From: an uncultured Porphyromonadaceae bacterium
Lineage (GTDB): Bacteria > Bacteroidota > Bacteroidia > Bacteroidales > Muribaculaceae
Direction: 5' to 3'
Length of the DNA: 64,000 nt
Assembly: GCA_902470475.1 (NCBI GenBank)
Contig: CABRGT010000002.1
Location: forward strand, 27,922-91,921
Of the stretch, positions 8,068 through 16,463 are shown piece by piece. Under the pieces are notes generated by a model. That model saw nothing but the letters and a program-made list of their open reading frames with translations, had not been told where the DNA came from and made no database searches. Each line of letters opens with the position of its first letter. Position 1 is the stretch's first letter. The position numbers and the translations under genes are program-made.

Positions 8068-8862
8068 ATGAAAAAACTGATCTACACAATCGCAATCGCA
8101 GCGGCCGGAGCCTTCCTGATGCCTTCGGTACAGGCACAGCTCAGTCTTGGGCGCCTCGGAAACGCAGTGAAGCAGGGCGTACAGGCCTTCACACTCACCG
8201 ACCAGCAGATGGCCGACTATGTGAAGGAATCCGTGACATGGATGGACAACAACAACAAGGTGTCGGATGCCAACAGCCCGTACACCAAACGGCTCAACCG
8301 TCTGACTGAAGGCATTACGCAGGTCGAAGGCATTCCGCTGAACTTCAAGGTCTACGAAGTGATAGATGTGAACGCGTTCGCTTGTCCCGACGGCAGTGTG
8401 CGGGTGTTCTCCTCACTGATGGACATAATGACCGATGACGAACTGATGGGCATCATCGGACACGAAATCGGCCACGTAGCCAAACACCACTCGCGCAAGG
8501 CATTCCAGAACGAGCTGCTCACCGGCGCGCTTAAAGAAGGCATCGCATCGACAGGCGGAGTGGCCGCGGCTCTGACCGACTCGCAGCTCGGCCAGCTGAG
8601 CCAGTCGCTGATCGGCGCGAAGTATTCGCAGAAGCAGGAAAAGGAAGCTGATGACTACGGATATGAATTCCTTGTAAGCTACGGACGCAATCCGTGGGGC
8701 ATGGTCATGGCATTTGAAAAATTCCTGGAAATGGAGCAGAGCTCCGGCACGTCGTCGAGCTACGTACAGAAGATGTTCTCGTCGCACCCCGAAACGACCG
8801 AACGCATCAAACGGCTTACCAAGCGTGCGGAAAAAGACGGCATAGCCCGTCCGGCGAAATAA
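8068..8862 (+). CDS. Periplasmic M48-family metallopeptidase (LoiP/BepA-like)
   Basis: 264 residues with a signal peptide (about 1-23, VQA/QLS). The zinc site is H132-E133-I-G-H136 within IGHEIGHVAKHHS; the third ligand is probably E193 in EKEADDYG, the standard M48 arrangement. The C-terminal SSHPETTERIKRL motif is common in single-domain M48 proteases such as LoiP. Such proteases remove damaged or misassembled outer-membrane proteins in the envelope. Its stop codon directly abuts that of the convergent glycosyltransferase gene (8862/8863), with no terminator in between. Confidence 0.9.
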   Translation: MKKLIYTIAIAAAGAFLMPSVQAQLSLGRLGNAVKQGVQAFTLTDQQMADYVKESVTWMDNNNKVSDANSPYTKRLNRLTEGITQVEGIPLNFKVYEVIDVNAFACPDGSVRVFSSLMDIMTDDELMGIIGHEIGHVAKHHSRKAFQNELLTGALKEGIASTGGVAAALTDSQLGQLSQSLIGAKYSQKQEKEADDYGYEFLVSYGRNPWGMVMAFEKFLEMEQSSGTSSSYVQKMFSSHPETTERIKRLTKRAEKDGIARPAK

Positions 8863-9951
8863 TCAGAGAGACTTATACAATTCCAGCGTAGCGTCGGCAA
8901 TGCGGTCCCAGTCGAAAGGCGTCAGACCATAGTGCCGGCGCTTCGGCATTTCAGCAGCCTTACGCCGGAGCGCCTCGGCCAGCGCACCTGTATCGCCGAC
9001 GGGATAAAAATCGCCATCTTCGAGCATGGGCAGACGGTTTGGCTCGATATCGCTTGCTATGATGTCAATGCCGTAGCTCATAGCCTCGAGCATGGCGATG
9101 GGCAGCCCCTCATTGTACGACGGCAGCACACTGAGTGACGCGCCGCTGAAAAGCTGGCGGAGAGGATCGCCGCTGACAAATCCAGGCAGAATGACACCCT
9201 CACGGCGGGCATCCTCGACGAGCCGTCGCGAATAGTCGGTCTCGTGGTCGGGCGCACCGGCAATCACCAGGTCGCAGGTGCCGCGCAACCCCGAGGCGGC
9301 ATAGGCCTCCACAAGGTCATGAAAACCCTTCTCGGGCGTGAACCGGCCCAATGCCAGAATATAGGGCCGCTCACCTACTCCGATGCGGGAAAGATACGAG
9401 CGGTCGTCGGTGGGTTCGACCTTGTTCACTCCGTTATAGATCAGATTTATCTTCTTTTTCGGATAGCGCTCCGACAGAGAACGCCGGATAGGATCCGAGA
9501 TGGCGATGACGGCATTGGCCCACCGGATGCTGCACCACTCGCCCAGACGGAGAATCGACTTCGCCACGGCGTTCCATTTGTCGTGATCGTAATTGAACGA
9601 ATGGACGGTAAGCACGACTTTCAGCCCGAGCAGACGTGCCATCGGCGCAAGCAGGCCGGGACCGATACCATGGATGTGAAGCACGTCGGCTTTCGAACGG
9701 CGTGCGCGGATTATCGCCAGAAAGGTGTGAACGATCGCCTCGAAATGTTTGTCGCGCGGAGCGTACAGGTCGGCGAACCGTATGCCTGCGGGCGCGGCAC
9801 CGCGGTTGCTGTCGGTAAGATATGGTCTGCGCCGGGCCACCGTGATATTTACTCCGAGGCGGGCAAGCCTCGTATAAAGCTGCTCGCAGTGAGTCTCGAC
9901 CCCTCCCATTATCCCGGGAAAGCCTCGCGTTCCGGTGACAAAGAGCTTCAT
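8863..9951 (-). CDS. GT4-family glycosyltransferase (second of a coupled pair)
   Basis: 362 residues. N-terminal TGTRGFPGIMGGVETHCEQL is the GT-B glycine-rich donor/acceptor loop of family 4. The C-terminal half has ALGRFTPEKGFHDLVEAY and YNEGLPIAMLEAMSYG with the E-x7-E motif that binds the nucleotide sugar. There is no signal peptide or membrane segment, so a cytosolic or membrane-peripheral retaining transferase is expected. The start overlaps the stop of the upstream transferase by 4 bases (ATGA at 9948-9951), implying translational coupling. The sugar is unknown; envelope polysaccharide or glycoprotein assembly is a reasonable inference. Confidence 0.9.
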   Translation of the reverse strand: MKLFVTGTRGFPGIMGGVETHCEQLYTRLARLGVNITVARRRPYLTDSNRGAAPAGIRFADLYAPRDKHFEAIVHTFLAIIRARRSKADVLHIHGIGPGLLAPMARLLGLKVVLTVHSFNYDHDKWNAVAKSILRLGEWCSIRWANAVIAISDPIRRSLSERYPKKKINLIYNGVNKVEPTDDRSYLSRIGVGERPYILALGRFTPEKGFHDLVEAYAASGLRGTCDLVIAGAPDHETDYSRRLVEDARREGVILPGFVSGDPLRQLFSGASLSVLPSYNEGLPIAMLEAMSYGIDIIASDIEPNRLPMLEDGDFYPVGDTGALAEALRRKAAEMPKRRHYGLTPFDWDRIADATLELYKSL

Positions 9952-11006
9952 GGCAGGGATTTTATCAATTTAATATAATTCTCGCGGAACTGTCCGGCTG
10001 AAAACATGGCGGCGAGCATGCGCTTGGATTCGGCACCCATGCGGACTCTCTTATCAGGATTCTGCGCCAGATCTACGACGGCATCGGCAATTGCCTCAGC
10101 ATCGCCCGCGGCGCAGAGGTGTCCGTTGACTCCGTCGGTCACCAGGCGCGGATTGTCGCCGACGGAGGTGGCCACCACCGGAAGGTCGGCGTTCATGGCT
10201 TCCATGACCGAGTTGCTTGTGCCCTCGAACAACGAAGTCGACAGATACATGTCGGCACTTCCGAGCAACGCCGGAATGCCGGGCGGATCGATAAGTATCT
10301 TCGTGATCTTTTCGATACCGCTATCGGACACCATACGGCGTATGCGGTCCTCAAGAGATCCGTAACCCACTATGACAAAACGTAGCGAAGGCACACGGGC
10401 GGACGCAAGCGCCATGCTGCGGATCGCTGTCCCATAGTCTTTCTGAGGTACGAACCTGCCGACCGTTATGACCGTGACAGTGTCGGAAACAGTCTTGTGA
10501 CGAAGCGGAGATATATTCTCGAAACAATTGGGAATCACCGACATGCGTGCTGCCTGAAATCCTCGCGCCACAAAACTTTCGCGAGCGGAATAGGAATTGC
10601 TGACCGTCATGGTCGCCAGCTTGTTGGTGACATAGCGGTCGGCGATCAGCTTCAGACGCGGCAGGGATGCACTGCGGATGCCGGTGACGACATTCACCCC
10701 GGTGCGGCGTCCGATATAGGCGGCAAGCACATTCGCACCGGTCAGATATGAGAACACGGCCCGCGGCTTCAGGCCCGAGAATATACGCTCGGTCTGCCGG
10801 ACACGGTCGCGGAAGCCTCCGCGGAGCTGATGCAGGTCGATATCGGCCGACGCCAGCATAGGCCTGTAGCAGTCGTGGATCACATCACCGTCGAAAACGA
10901 CCACATGCGTCTCATAGTCTCTGCAAAGCGCACGCGCGAGCAGAACGGCCTGTTTTTCAGCGCCGCCCTTGGCAAGATTCTTTACGAAGATGATGATTGA
11001 GTCCAT
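9948..11006 (-). CDS. GT4-family glycosyltransferase (first of a coupled pair)
   Basis: 352 residues from the ATG at 11006; a GTG seven codons upstream (11027) is possible but less likely, since MDSIIIFVKNLAKGGAEKQ is a normal GT4 beginning. KGGAEKQAVLLARAL is the N-terminal loop, VGRFVPQKDYGTAIRSM the central Rossmann start, and LFEGTSNSVMEAMNADLPVVAT the E-x7-E donor site. Cytosolic or peripheral membrane retaining glycosyltransferase. It forms a two-gene unit with the downstream GT4 gene through a 4-base overlap. No flippase, polymerase or acceptor-initiating enzyme lies next to it. Confidence 0.88.
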   Translation of the reverse strand: MDSIIIFVKNLAKGGAEKQAVLLARALCRDYETHVVVFDGDVIHDCYRPMLASADIDLHQLRGGFRDRVRQTERIFSGLKPRAVFSYLTGANVLAAYIGRRTGVNVVTGIRSASLPRLKLIADRYVTNKLATMTVSNSYSARESFVARGFQAARMSVIPNCFENISPLRHKTVSDTVTVITVGRFVPQKDYGTAIRSMALASARVPSLRFVIVGYGSLEDRIRRMVSDSGIEKITKILIDPPGIPALLGSADMYLSTSLFEGTSNSVMEAMNADLPVVATSVGDNPRLVTDGVNGHLCAAGDAEAIADAVVDLAQNPDKRVRMGAESKRMLAAMFSAGQFRENYIKLIKSLP

Positions 11007-11090
11007 TAAAGGGGTTTTGTTTCTCACTCAGGTTTTGGGTTCACTTGGTTTATTAACGGATTTTAACTGCATATATTGCACCGGAGGGCA

Positions 11091-11145
11091 TAAAAAAATA
11101 CCGGCCGCATCCCGACATGTAGGTCCGGGATGCGGCCGGTATTTT
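11091..11145 (-). terminator. Terminator of the rprX-rprY operon
   Basis: Perfect 20-bp stem (11095-11114 with 11126-11145) around an 11-nt loop, followed on the minus strand by a run of seven T. It lies 21 bases after the rprY stop codon and also separates that operon from the glycosyltransferase pair. Confidence 0.9.
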
Positions 11146-11166
11146 AAGGGGAGGATATACAATAAC

Positions 11167-11874
11167 TTACTTCTTTCGCTCGGGTTCGGGCGCGATGAGC
11201 TTGTAGCCCTTGCCGTGAATGTTGATGATCTCGATCGAGGGATCGTCCTTCAGATGCTTGCGAAGCTTGGTGATGTAGACGTCCATGGAACGTGCGTTGA
11301 AGTAGTTGTCATCGATCCAGATGGTCTTGAGCGCATAATTGCGTTCGAGGATCTGATTGGCGTGGGCGCAGAGGAGGCTGAGCAGTTCCGACTCCTTTGT
11401 GGTGAGCTTGGTGACCTTGTCATCGATCATCAGCACCTGCTTCTGTGTGTCGAAAGTGAACTTGCCGATCTTGTACATCGTGATCTCCTTGCCCTTGTTG
11501 CCCTTGACACGGCGCAGAATGGCCTCGATACGGAGCACCAGTTCTTCCATCGAGAACGGTTTGGTGATATAGTCATCGGCTCCGAGCTTGAAACCCTCGA
11601 AGATGTCTTCCTTGAGCGACTTTGCCGTAAGGAAGATAATGGGAACCTCGTTGTTGAAGGTGCGGATTTCCTGCGCGAGCGTGAAGCCGTCCTTTTTGGG
11701 CATCATCACGTCGAGGACGCAGATGTCATATTTACCCTTCAGGAAAGCCTTGTAGCCGGCCTCGCCGTCGCTGTAAAGGTCGGCGCTGAAGCCCTTGGCC
11801 TGGAGATATTCCCGCAGCAGCATGCCAAGATTCTCGTCATCTTCGCAAAGCAGTATCTTCATGCGATCTTCCAT
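11167..11874 (-). CDS. rprY: Response regulator RprY (OmpR family)
   Basis: 235 residues. Receiver domain 5-125: acidic pocket E11-D12-D13, phospho-acceptor D55 in CVLDVMMPKKDG, conserved Thr/Ala in FLTAKS, Lys in ITKPFS. A winged-helix DNA-binding domain (about 135-230) follows, with LTTKESELL and ARSMDVYITKLRKHLKDDPSIEIINIHGKGYKL. The sequence closely resembles RprY of Bacteroides fragilis, a global regulator responding with RprX to envelope, oxidative or metabolic conditions. It starts 5 nt after the rprX stop, so the two form an operon. RprY has been reported to affect central-metabolism and Na+-pump genes in other Bacteroidota; targets here are unknown. Confidence 0.93.
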   Translation of the reverse strand: MEDRMKILLCEDDENLGMLLREYLQAKGFSADLYSDGEAGYKAFLKGKYDICVLDVMMPKKDGFTLAQEIRTFNNEVPIIFLTAKSLKEDIFEGFKLGADDYITKPFSMEELVLRIEAILRRVKGNKGKEITMYKIGKFTFDTQKQVLMIDDKVTKLTTKESELLSLLCAHANQILERNYALKTIWIDDNYFNARSMDVYITKLRKHLKDDPSIEIINIHGKGYKLIAPEPERKK

Positions 11875-11879
11875 AATTG

Positions 11880-13412
11880 TTAGTTTTTAGAGAGTGGTAA
11901 TATAATTATAAATTTTGTTCCTACATTATATTCGCTTTCGACATTGATCGTGCCGCCCAGCTCGCCTATCATCTTCTTGACATAGGCCAGGCCGAGGCCG
12001 AATCCCTTTACATCGTGCAGGTTGCCGGTGGAGACACGATAGAACTTATCGAAAATCTTCTTGAGGTCCTCGCGGCGGATACCGATGCCGTTGTCGGCGA
12101 TGACGATCTCGAGGCGTTCGTCGGCCAGATCGCGCGAAGCGACGGTGATGTTGAGCGGACGTTCTTCCGAACGATATTTCACGGCATTGTCGAGCAGGTT
12201 GAATATCACGTTGGTGAAATGCATCTCATCGACATACACCAGCGCGTTCATGGCGTCGAGGTCGGCCGATATGTGTCCGCCGTATTTCTCCACCTTCAGC
12301 TTGAAGGTGTTCACGATGTTATAGACCGTGAGGTTGGCGTCGATCTCCTGGAGCTTCAACGTGGCTTTCTGCTTGTCGAACATCGACATCTGAAGCACTT
12401 TCTCGACCTGGAAGCGCAGACGCTTTGTCTCGTCGTTGACCACCTGCGAGATCTGCTGGAGCATGGCGGGCGACTTGCGCACCGCAGGGTCGTTGAGCAT
12501 CTGCGCGGCGAGCGATATCGACGAAATGGGGGTCTTGAACTCGTGCGTCATGTTGTTGATGAAATCGTTCTTCATCTCCGTAAGCTTCTTCTGCCGGAAT
12601 GCCACGATAATGACGTAGACGAAAACTATGATCAGTATCAGAGTGAAGGCAAACGCCGGCACCAGGAACGATATCGAACGGAATATATAGTCCTTCTTCG
12701 TGGGGAAGTAGACTTTCAGATAATAGTGCCGCGACGACGGATCACGGGGGAAAAGCGTCTGCGTGAACGTATTGTCGGGCGACGCGGCCGCAGGGCTATA
12801 GCCGGCCGAACGATACTGGATGATGCCCGCGCGGTTGACAACCGCAAATTCGAACGGCACTTTCAGGCCGAGCGTATCAAGCTCCTGGGTAAGATATCGG
12901 CGCACAAGTGTCGAATCGGCACGAAGCATTATCGGACGCGTCGACGCGGTAGTCATGATATTCAGTATCACGTCGTCGAGCATGCCTTTCTGATACATGA
13001 AGTGGTCGCGGTAGACCTCGCTGGCATTGCGGATGCCGCTGCCGATGATCGATCCGCCGCTCTGGAGCTTGGTTATCTCCGATGCATCGCCCTTGATCGT
13101 GAGGTCAGCCTCAAGACCCGAGGCTGTCGAGAAGGTATATTTGATGCCCTCCTGACGCGGGAGCGCTCCGCCGAGACGCTGGGCGTAAATCGACTGGGAC
13201 TCGACGCGGTTGACCTCGTCCTCGAGATAGTACATCGTCTCATCCTGCTCAAGCTTCACGGTGACAGCCACCAAAGCCTGACGGACACCCTGCGAGAACT
13301 GCTCGTAACGTATCTCGACGATATTCTTCATATAGAATATCTGGATACACAGCAGAGCTATGAAGGTAAGGCCCATCAGAATGGTCAATATCCATATCGT
13401 ATGTTTCTTCAT
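11880..13412 (-). CDS. rprX: Sensor histidine kinase RprX
   Basis: 510 residues. Membrane segment 1 at about 6-28, a periplasmic sensor region to about 245, segment 2 at about 245-270, then HisKA with phospho-acceptor H290 in NNMTHEFKTPISSISLAA. The C-terminal HATPase_c domain (390-505) has the N box IFNLLDNAVKY, G1 IADNGIGI and G2 VKGFGLGLAYV. Partner of RprY immediately downstream. Its predicted promoter is TAAATTTG on the minus strand at 13535-13542, with ATTG 20 nt upstream of it, giving a leader of about 120 nt. Confidence 0.93.
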   Translation of the reverse strand: MKKHTIWILTILMGLTFIALLCIQIFYMKNIVEIRYEQFSQGVRQALVAVTVKLEQDETMYYLEDEVNRVESQSIYAQRLGGALPRQEGIKYTFSTASGLEADLTIKGDASEITKLQSGGSIIGSGIRNASEVYRDHFMYQKGMLDDVILNIMTTASTRPIMLRADSTLVRRYLTQELDTLGLKVPFEFAVVNRAGIIQYRSAGYSPAAASPDNTFTQTLFPRDPSSRHYYLKVYFPTKKDYIFRSISFLVPAFAFTLILIIVFVYVIIVAFRQKKLTEMKNDFINNMTHEFKTPISSISLAAQMLNDPAVRKSPAMLQQISQVVNDETKRLRFQVEKVLQMSMFDKQKATLKLQEIDANLTVYNIVNTFKLKVEKYGGHISADLDAMNALVYVDEMHFTNVIFNLLDNAVKYRSEERPLNITVASRDLADERLEIVIADNGIGIRREDLKKIFDKFYRVSTGNLHDVKGFGLGLAYVKKMIGELGGTINVESEYNVGTKFIIILPLSKN

Positions 13413-13769
13413 TACGTTAATTCCCTTATCTCGACGACGTTAATTTTATTAAACTTCATTATATTTAACAATTCGGTCCCGCAATTGTTCAGGATTCGTG
13501 CGGGCCCTCATCATCGCATTTTAACATTCAAGTGCAAATTTAACTAAATATTTTTTCTGCCGCAATAGGCTTATCCTCTAAAAATGACTATTTTGAAGAA
13601 AATTAGCCAAAATTTAATATTTTTGAGGAATAAATCACAACCCGCAATATGCCTCCGCAGGCAAAAACCGACTGCAATTTTTAAGTAAAAAACATCATAT
13701 AGTCAAACAATTTTACTAACTTTGCGGTAGCAACACATACCAGCCAAAACACATTAATTATATAAGCTA
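13413..13769. promoter_or_regulatory. Divergent AT-rich control region between rprX and the fumarase gene
   Basis: 357 bases without a gene. Minus-strand -7 box TAAATTTG at 13535-13542 with ATTG at the -33 distance (13563-13566) serves rprX. Plus-strand TAACTTTG at 13717-13724 serves the fumarase gene, 45 nt before its ATG. The stretch 13540-13700 is strongly AT-rich and holds no ORF or clear hairpin; it may contain operator sites, possibly for RprY itself, but I see no convincing repeated motif. Confidence 0.55.
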
Positions 13770-15416
13770 ATGGCAACAAAACCGTTCAAATACCAGAAGA
13801 TGTTTCCTCTGGGACCTGACACTACCGAGTACTACCATCTGACATCGGACTATGTGAAAGTCGAGAACTGGGGCGGACACGAATTCCTCGTCATCGACCC
13901 TGAGGCTCTCACAGTGCTGGCCCGCCAGTGCACGCACGACAACGCATTCATGCTGCGCCGCGAGCACAATGCCATGGTCGCCAAGATCCTGCATGATCCC
14001 GAAGCGAGCGAGAACGACAAGTTCGTGGCTCTCACCATGCTCCGCAACGCCGAAGTAGCCGCCAAGGGACAGCTGCCTTTCTGCCAGGACACCGGCACAG
14101 CCATCGTACACGGCGAGAAAGGTCAATATGTATTCACGGGCTGCGACGACGCCGAGAAGATCTCGAAAGGCGTTTACGAAACCTACACCACCGACAATCT
14201 GCGCTACTCGCAGAACGCGCCCCTGACGATGTACGACGAAGTCAACACGGGCTGCAATCTGCCTGCCCAGATCGACATCCACGCCGGTGAAGATGATGAA
14301 TATCACTTCCTGTTCGTGGCCAAGGGCGGTGGTTCGGCCAACAAGACATACCTCTATCAGGAGACTAAAGCCCTGCTCAATCCCGAAAAACTCATACCGT
14401 TCCTGGTCGAGAAGATGAAATCGCTCGGCACAGCCGCCTGCCCGCCCTACCACATCGCGTTCGTGATCGGCGGCACATCGGCCGAGAAGAACCTCGAGAC
14501 AGTGAAAAAAGCTTCTGTCAAGTATTACGACAATCTGCCGACCCAGGGCAACGAGCTCGGCCACGCATTCCGCGACATCGAGCTTGAGGCCATCCTCAAG
14601 AAAGAAGCCGAGAAACTCGGACTCGGAGCCCAGTTCGGCGGCAAATATTTCGCCCACGATGTCCGTGTGATCCGTCTGCCGCGCCATGGCGCCTCATGTC
14701 CGGTAGGCCTCGGCGTAAGCTGCTCGGCCGACCGCAACATCAAGGCCAAGATCAACCGCGATGGTCTGTGGATCGAGAAACTCGACACAAATCCCGGCGA
14801 GCTCATACCCGAAGAGTACCGCAAGGCCGGCGAAGGTGAGGTTGTCAAGATCGACCTCAACCGCCCGATGAAGGAAATTCTGGCCGAACTGACCAAATAT
14901 CCGGTTTCGACCCGCCTGTCGCTCAACGGCACCATCATCGTAGGCCGCGACATAGCGCATGCCAAGATCAAGGAACGCCTCGACCGCGGCGAAGAAATGC
15001 CCCAGTATCTGAAGGATCACCCCATCTACTACGCCGGCCCGGCCAAAACTCCCGCCGGAATGCCTTCGGGATCGTTCGGTCCTACAACTGCAGGCCGCAT
15101 GGACTCGTACGTGGACCAGTTCCAGGCTGCCGGCGGCTCAATGGTGATGATCGCCAAGGGTAACCGCTCCAAGCAGGTGACCGACGCCTGCCACAAGCAC
15201 GGAGGCTTCTATTTAGGCTCGATCGGAGGTCCGGCAGCCGTGCTGGCCCAGAACTCGATCAAGAAAGTCGAACTGCTGGAGTATCCTGAACTCGGCATGG
15301 AGGCTATCTGGAAGATCGAAGTCGAAGATTTCCCCGCATTCATCCTCGTCGATGACAAGGGCAACGATTTCTTCACTCAGATCAACGAGCGCTGCAACGC
15401 CTGCGCCCTGAAATAG
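13770..15416 (+). CDS. fumB: Class I fumarate hydratase (Fe-S dependent)
   Basis: 548 residues, the usual size of the single-subunit E. coli FumA/FumB type. It interconverts fumarate and malate using an oxygen-sensitive [4Fe-4S] cluster. Visible family features include [14 protein letters not shown] with cluster Cys105, [14 protein letters not shown], and in the C-terminal beta domain [22 protein letters not shown]. In anaerobic Bacteroidota the enzyme runs in the reductive direction from oxaloacetate to succinate, feeding fumarate reductase. It stands alone between its own promoter (13717) and a strong bidirectional terminator (15435). Symbol assigned by family; fumA would be equally valid. 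Confidence 0.93.
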   Translation: MATKPFKYQKMFPLGPDTTEYYHLTSDYVKVENWGGHEFLVIDPEALTVLARQCTHDNAFMLRREHNAMVAKILHDPEASENDKFVALTMLRNAEVAAKGQLPFCQDTGTAIVHGEKGQYVFTGCDDAEKISKGVYETYTTDNLRYSQNAPLTMYDEVNTGCNLPAQIDIHAGEDDEYHFLFVAKGGGSANKTYLYQETKALLNPEKLIPFLVEKMKSLGTAACPPYHIAFVIGGTSAEKNLETVKKASVKYYDNLPTQGNELGHAFRDIELEAILKKEAEKLGLGAQFGGKYFAHDVRVIRLPRHGASCPVGLGVSCSADRNIKAKINRDGLWIEKLDTNPGELIPEEYRKAGEGEVVKIDLNRPMKEILAELTKYPVSTRLSLNGTIIVGRDIAHAKIKERLDRGEEMPQYLKDHPIYYAGPAKTPAGMPSGSFGPTTAGRMDSYVDQFQAAGGSMVMIAKGNRSKQVTDACHKHGGFYLGSIGGPAAVLAQNSIKKVELLEYPELGMEAIWKIEVEDFPAFILVDDKGNDFFTQINERCNACALK

Positions 15417-15434
15417 GCCCTCCGGACACGACAT

Positions 15435-15471
15435 AAAAATCCCCGCAGATCACATGACCTGCGGGGATTTT
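15435..15471. terminator. Bidirectional terminator between fumarase and lipoprotein genes
   Basis: Perfect 13-bp stem AAAATCCCCGCAG (15436-15448) with CTGCGGGGATTTT (15459-15471) and 10-nt loop. A-rich left flank and T-rich right flank let it serve both converging genes. Confidence 0.85.
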
Positions 15472-15493
15472 CATTCTATCAGTCGGAGTGGGA

Positions 15494-16402
15494 TCAGTCG
15501 GCAAGTTCAACTTTGTCAAGATACCCCTGATATGTATCGAAGCCGAGATCGGCCTTCACCGTAAACGGTGCTCCGCGGAAGCTGCATACAAACTCAAGAG
15601 TCGACCGTCCCTGGCCGGGGCACACCGTGCACTTAAGCTGCGAGATAGGATAATCGGGCTGAGGCACATCGCCGATGGTCGGGATAAGCGCATCGCTCTG
15701 AAGAACGACATTGGCGTCGCCATCGACAGTGAAGGGAATTCCGGAGAACTTCATGTTGAGCGAAGGCATTCCCTGTGCGAAATTGGCATTGGCGATGTCG
15801 ATAGAGGCCAGACGGTTTGTGAAGTCGAGTCCGATAACATAAAGAGAGGCGTCGGATGTGTAGCTGCTGCCCTGAGGCGAGACAGACACAGTGGTACCGC
15901 CGACACAGAACGGCTGACGGGATCCGACAATCTTGTACCGGCCGTCGAGTACAAACTGGAATTTCAGGGCCGGATCGTATACGCCGACTGCCGGAACAAG
16001 CTCGGTGCGGTCATTCCACAGGAGCTTGAAATCATCGATCAGCACGGGAGCGCCTGTACTGAGGGCGGCAGTCTTAAGGCCGGATGCCTCGGCCCACGCC
16101 GAGTTGCTCAGCTGGCGCCATTTCGACCCGTGCATCGCCACAACCGGATAATTGTATGAGCCGATCGACAGCCCGGACAACTCGAACTTCGCATCACCAC
16201 TGTTCCAGTCGGCCTGCATCATGATGGATATGTCAGGCGACACGGTAGCGGGGTTCTCACCCCGCAGGTCGGTCACTACGCCGTAGCAACGCAGGAAGCG
16301 GTATTCGTAGATTGTTTCTGTTTCGCCGTCGCTGTTGCAAGATGACAGACCGGCGGCAGCGACGGCCAACGCGGCACATGTCAGAGTCTTCAGAATATTC
16401 AT
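15494..16402 (-). CDS. Predicted lipoprotein of unknown function
   Basis: 302 residues. The signal peptide ends in a lipobox (LSSC, lipidated Cys22) followed by NSDGE; an acidic +2/+3 region is compatible with surface export in Bacteroidota. The mature part alternates beta-strand-like segments and short loops (KFELSGLSIGSYNYPVVAM, LKFQFVLDGRYKIVG). I do not recognise the family. It lies downstream of a TonB-dependent receptor on the same strand but has its own promoter: minus-strand TTTG (16457-16460), N20, TAACTTTG (16429-16436). A partnership with the receptor is therefore possible but not shown. Confidence 0.75.
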   Translation of the reverse strand: MNILKTLTCAALAVAAAGLSSCNSDGETETIYEYRFLRCYGVVTDLRGENPATVSPDISIMMQADWNSGDAKFELSGLSIGSYNYPVVAMHGSKWRQLSNSAWAEASGLKTAALSTGAPVLIDDFKLLWNDRTELVPAVGVYDPALKFQFVLDGRYKIVGSRQPFCVGGTTVSVSPQGSSYTSDASLYVIGLDFTNRLASIDIANANFAQGMPSLNMKFSGIPFTVDGDANVVLQSDALIPTIGDVPQPDYPISQLKCTVCPGQGRSTLEFVCSFRGAPFTVKADLGFDTYQGYLDKVELAD

Positions 16403-16428
16403 ATGAATCGATTAATAATTACTGAGGT

Positions 16429-16460
16429 CAAAGTTAAGAATAATTTCCAATTAATACAAA
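16429..16460 (-). promoter_or_regulatory. Consensus promoter of the 15494-16402 lipoprotein gene
   Basis: Minus strand reads TTTG (16457-16460), 20-nt spacer, TAACTTTG (16429-16436), a full match to the Bacteroidota primary-sigma consensus, with a leader of about 20 nt. Confidence 0.7.
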
Positions 16461-16463
16461 CTA

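Noticed and set aside
10969..11883. 304-codon open frame opposite rprY and the intergenic terminator
   Set aside because: It runs through a strong terminator hairpin and antisense to a clear response regulator.
12015..13547. 510-codon open frame opposite rprX
   Set aside because: Same antisense effect; the translation is low-complexity in character and the minus strand encodes an intact histidine kinase.
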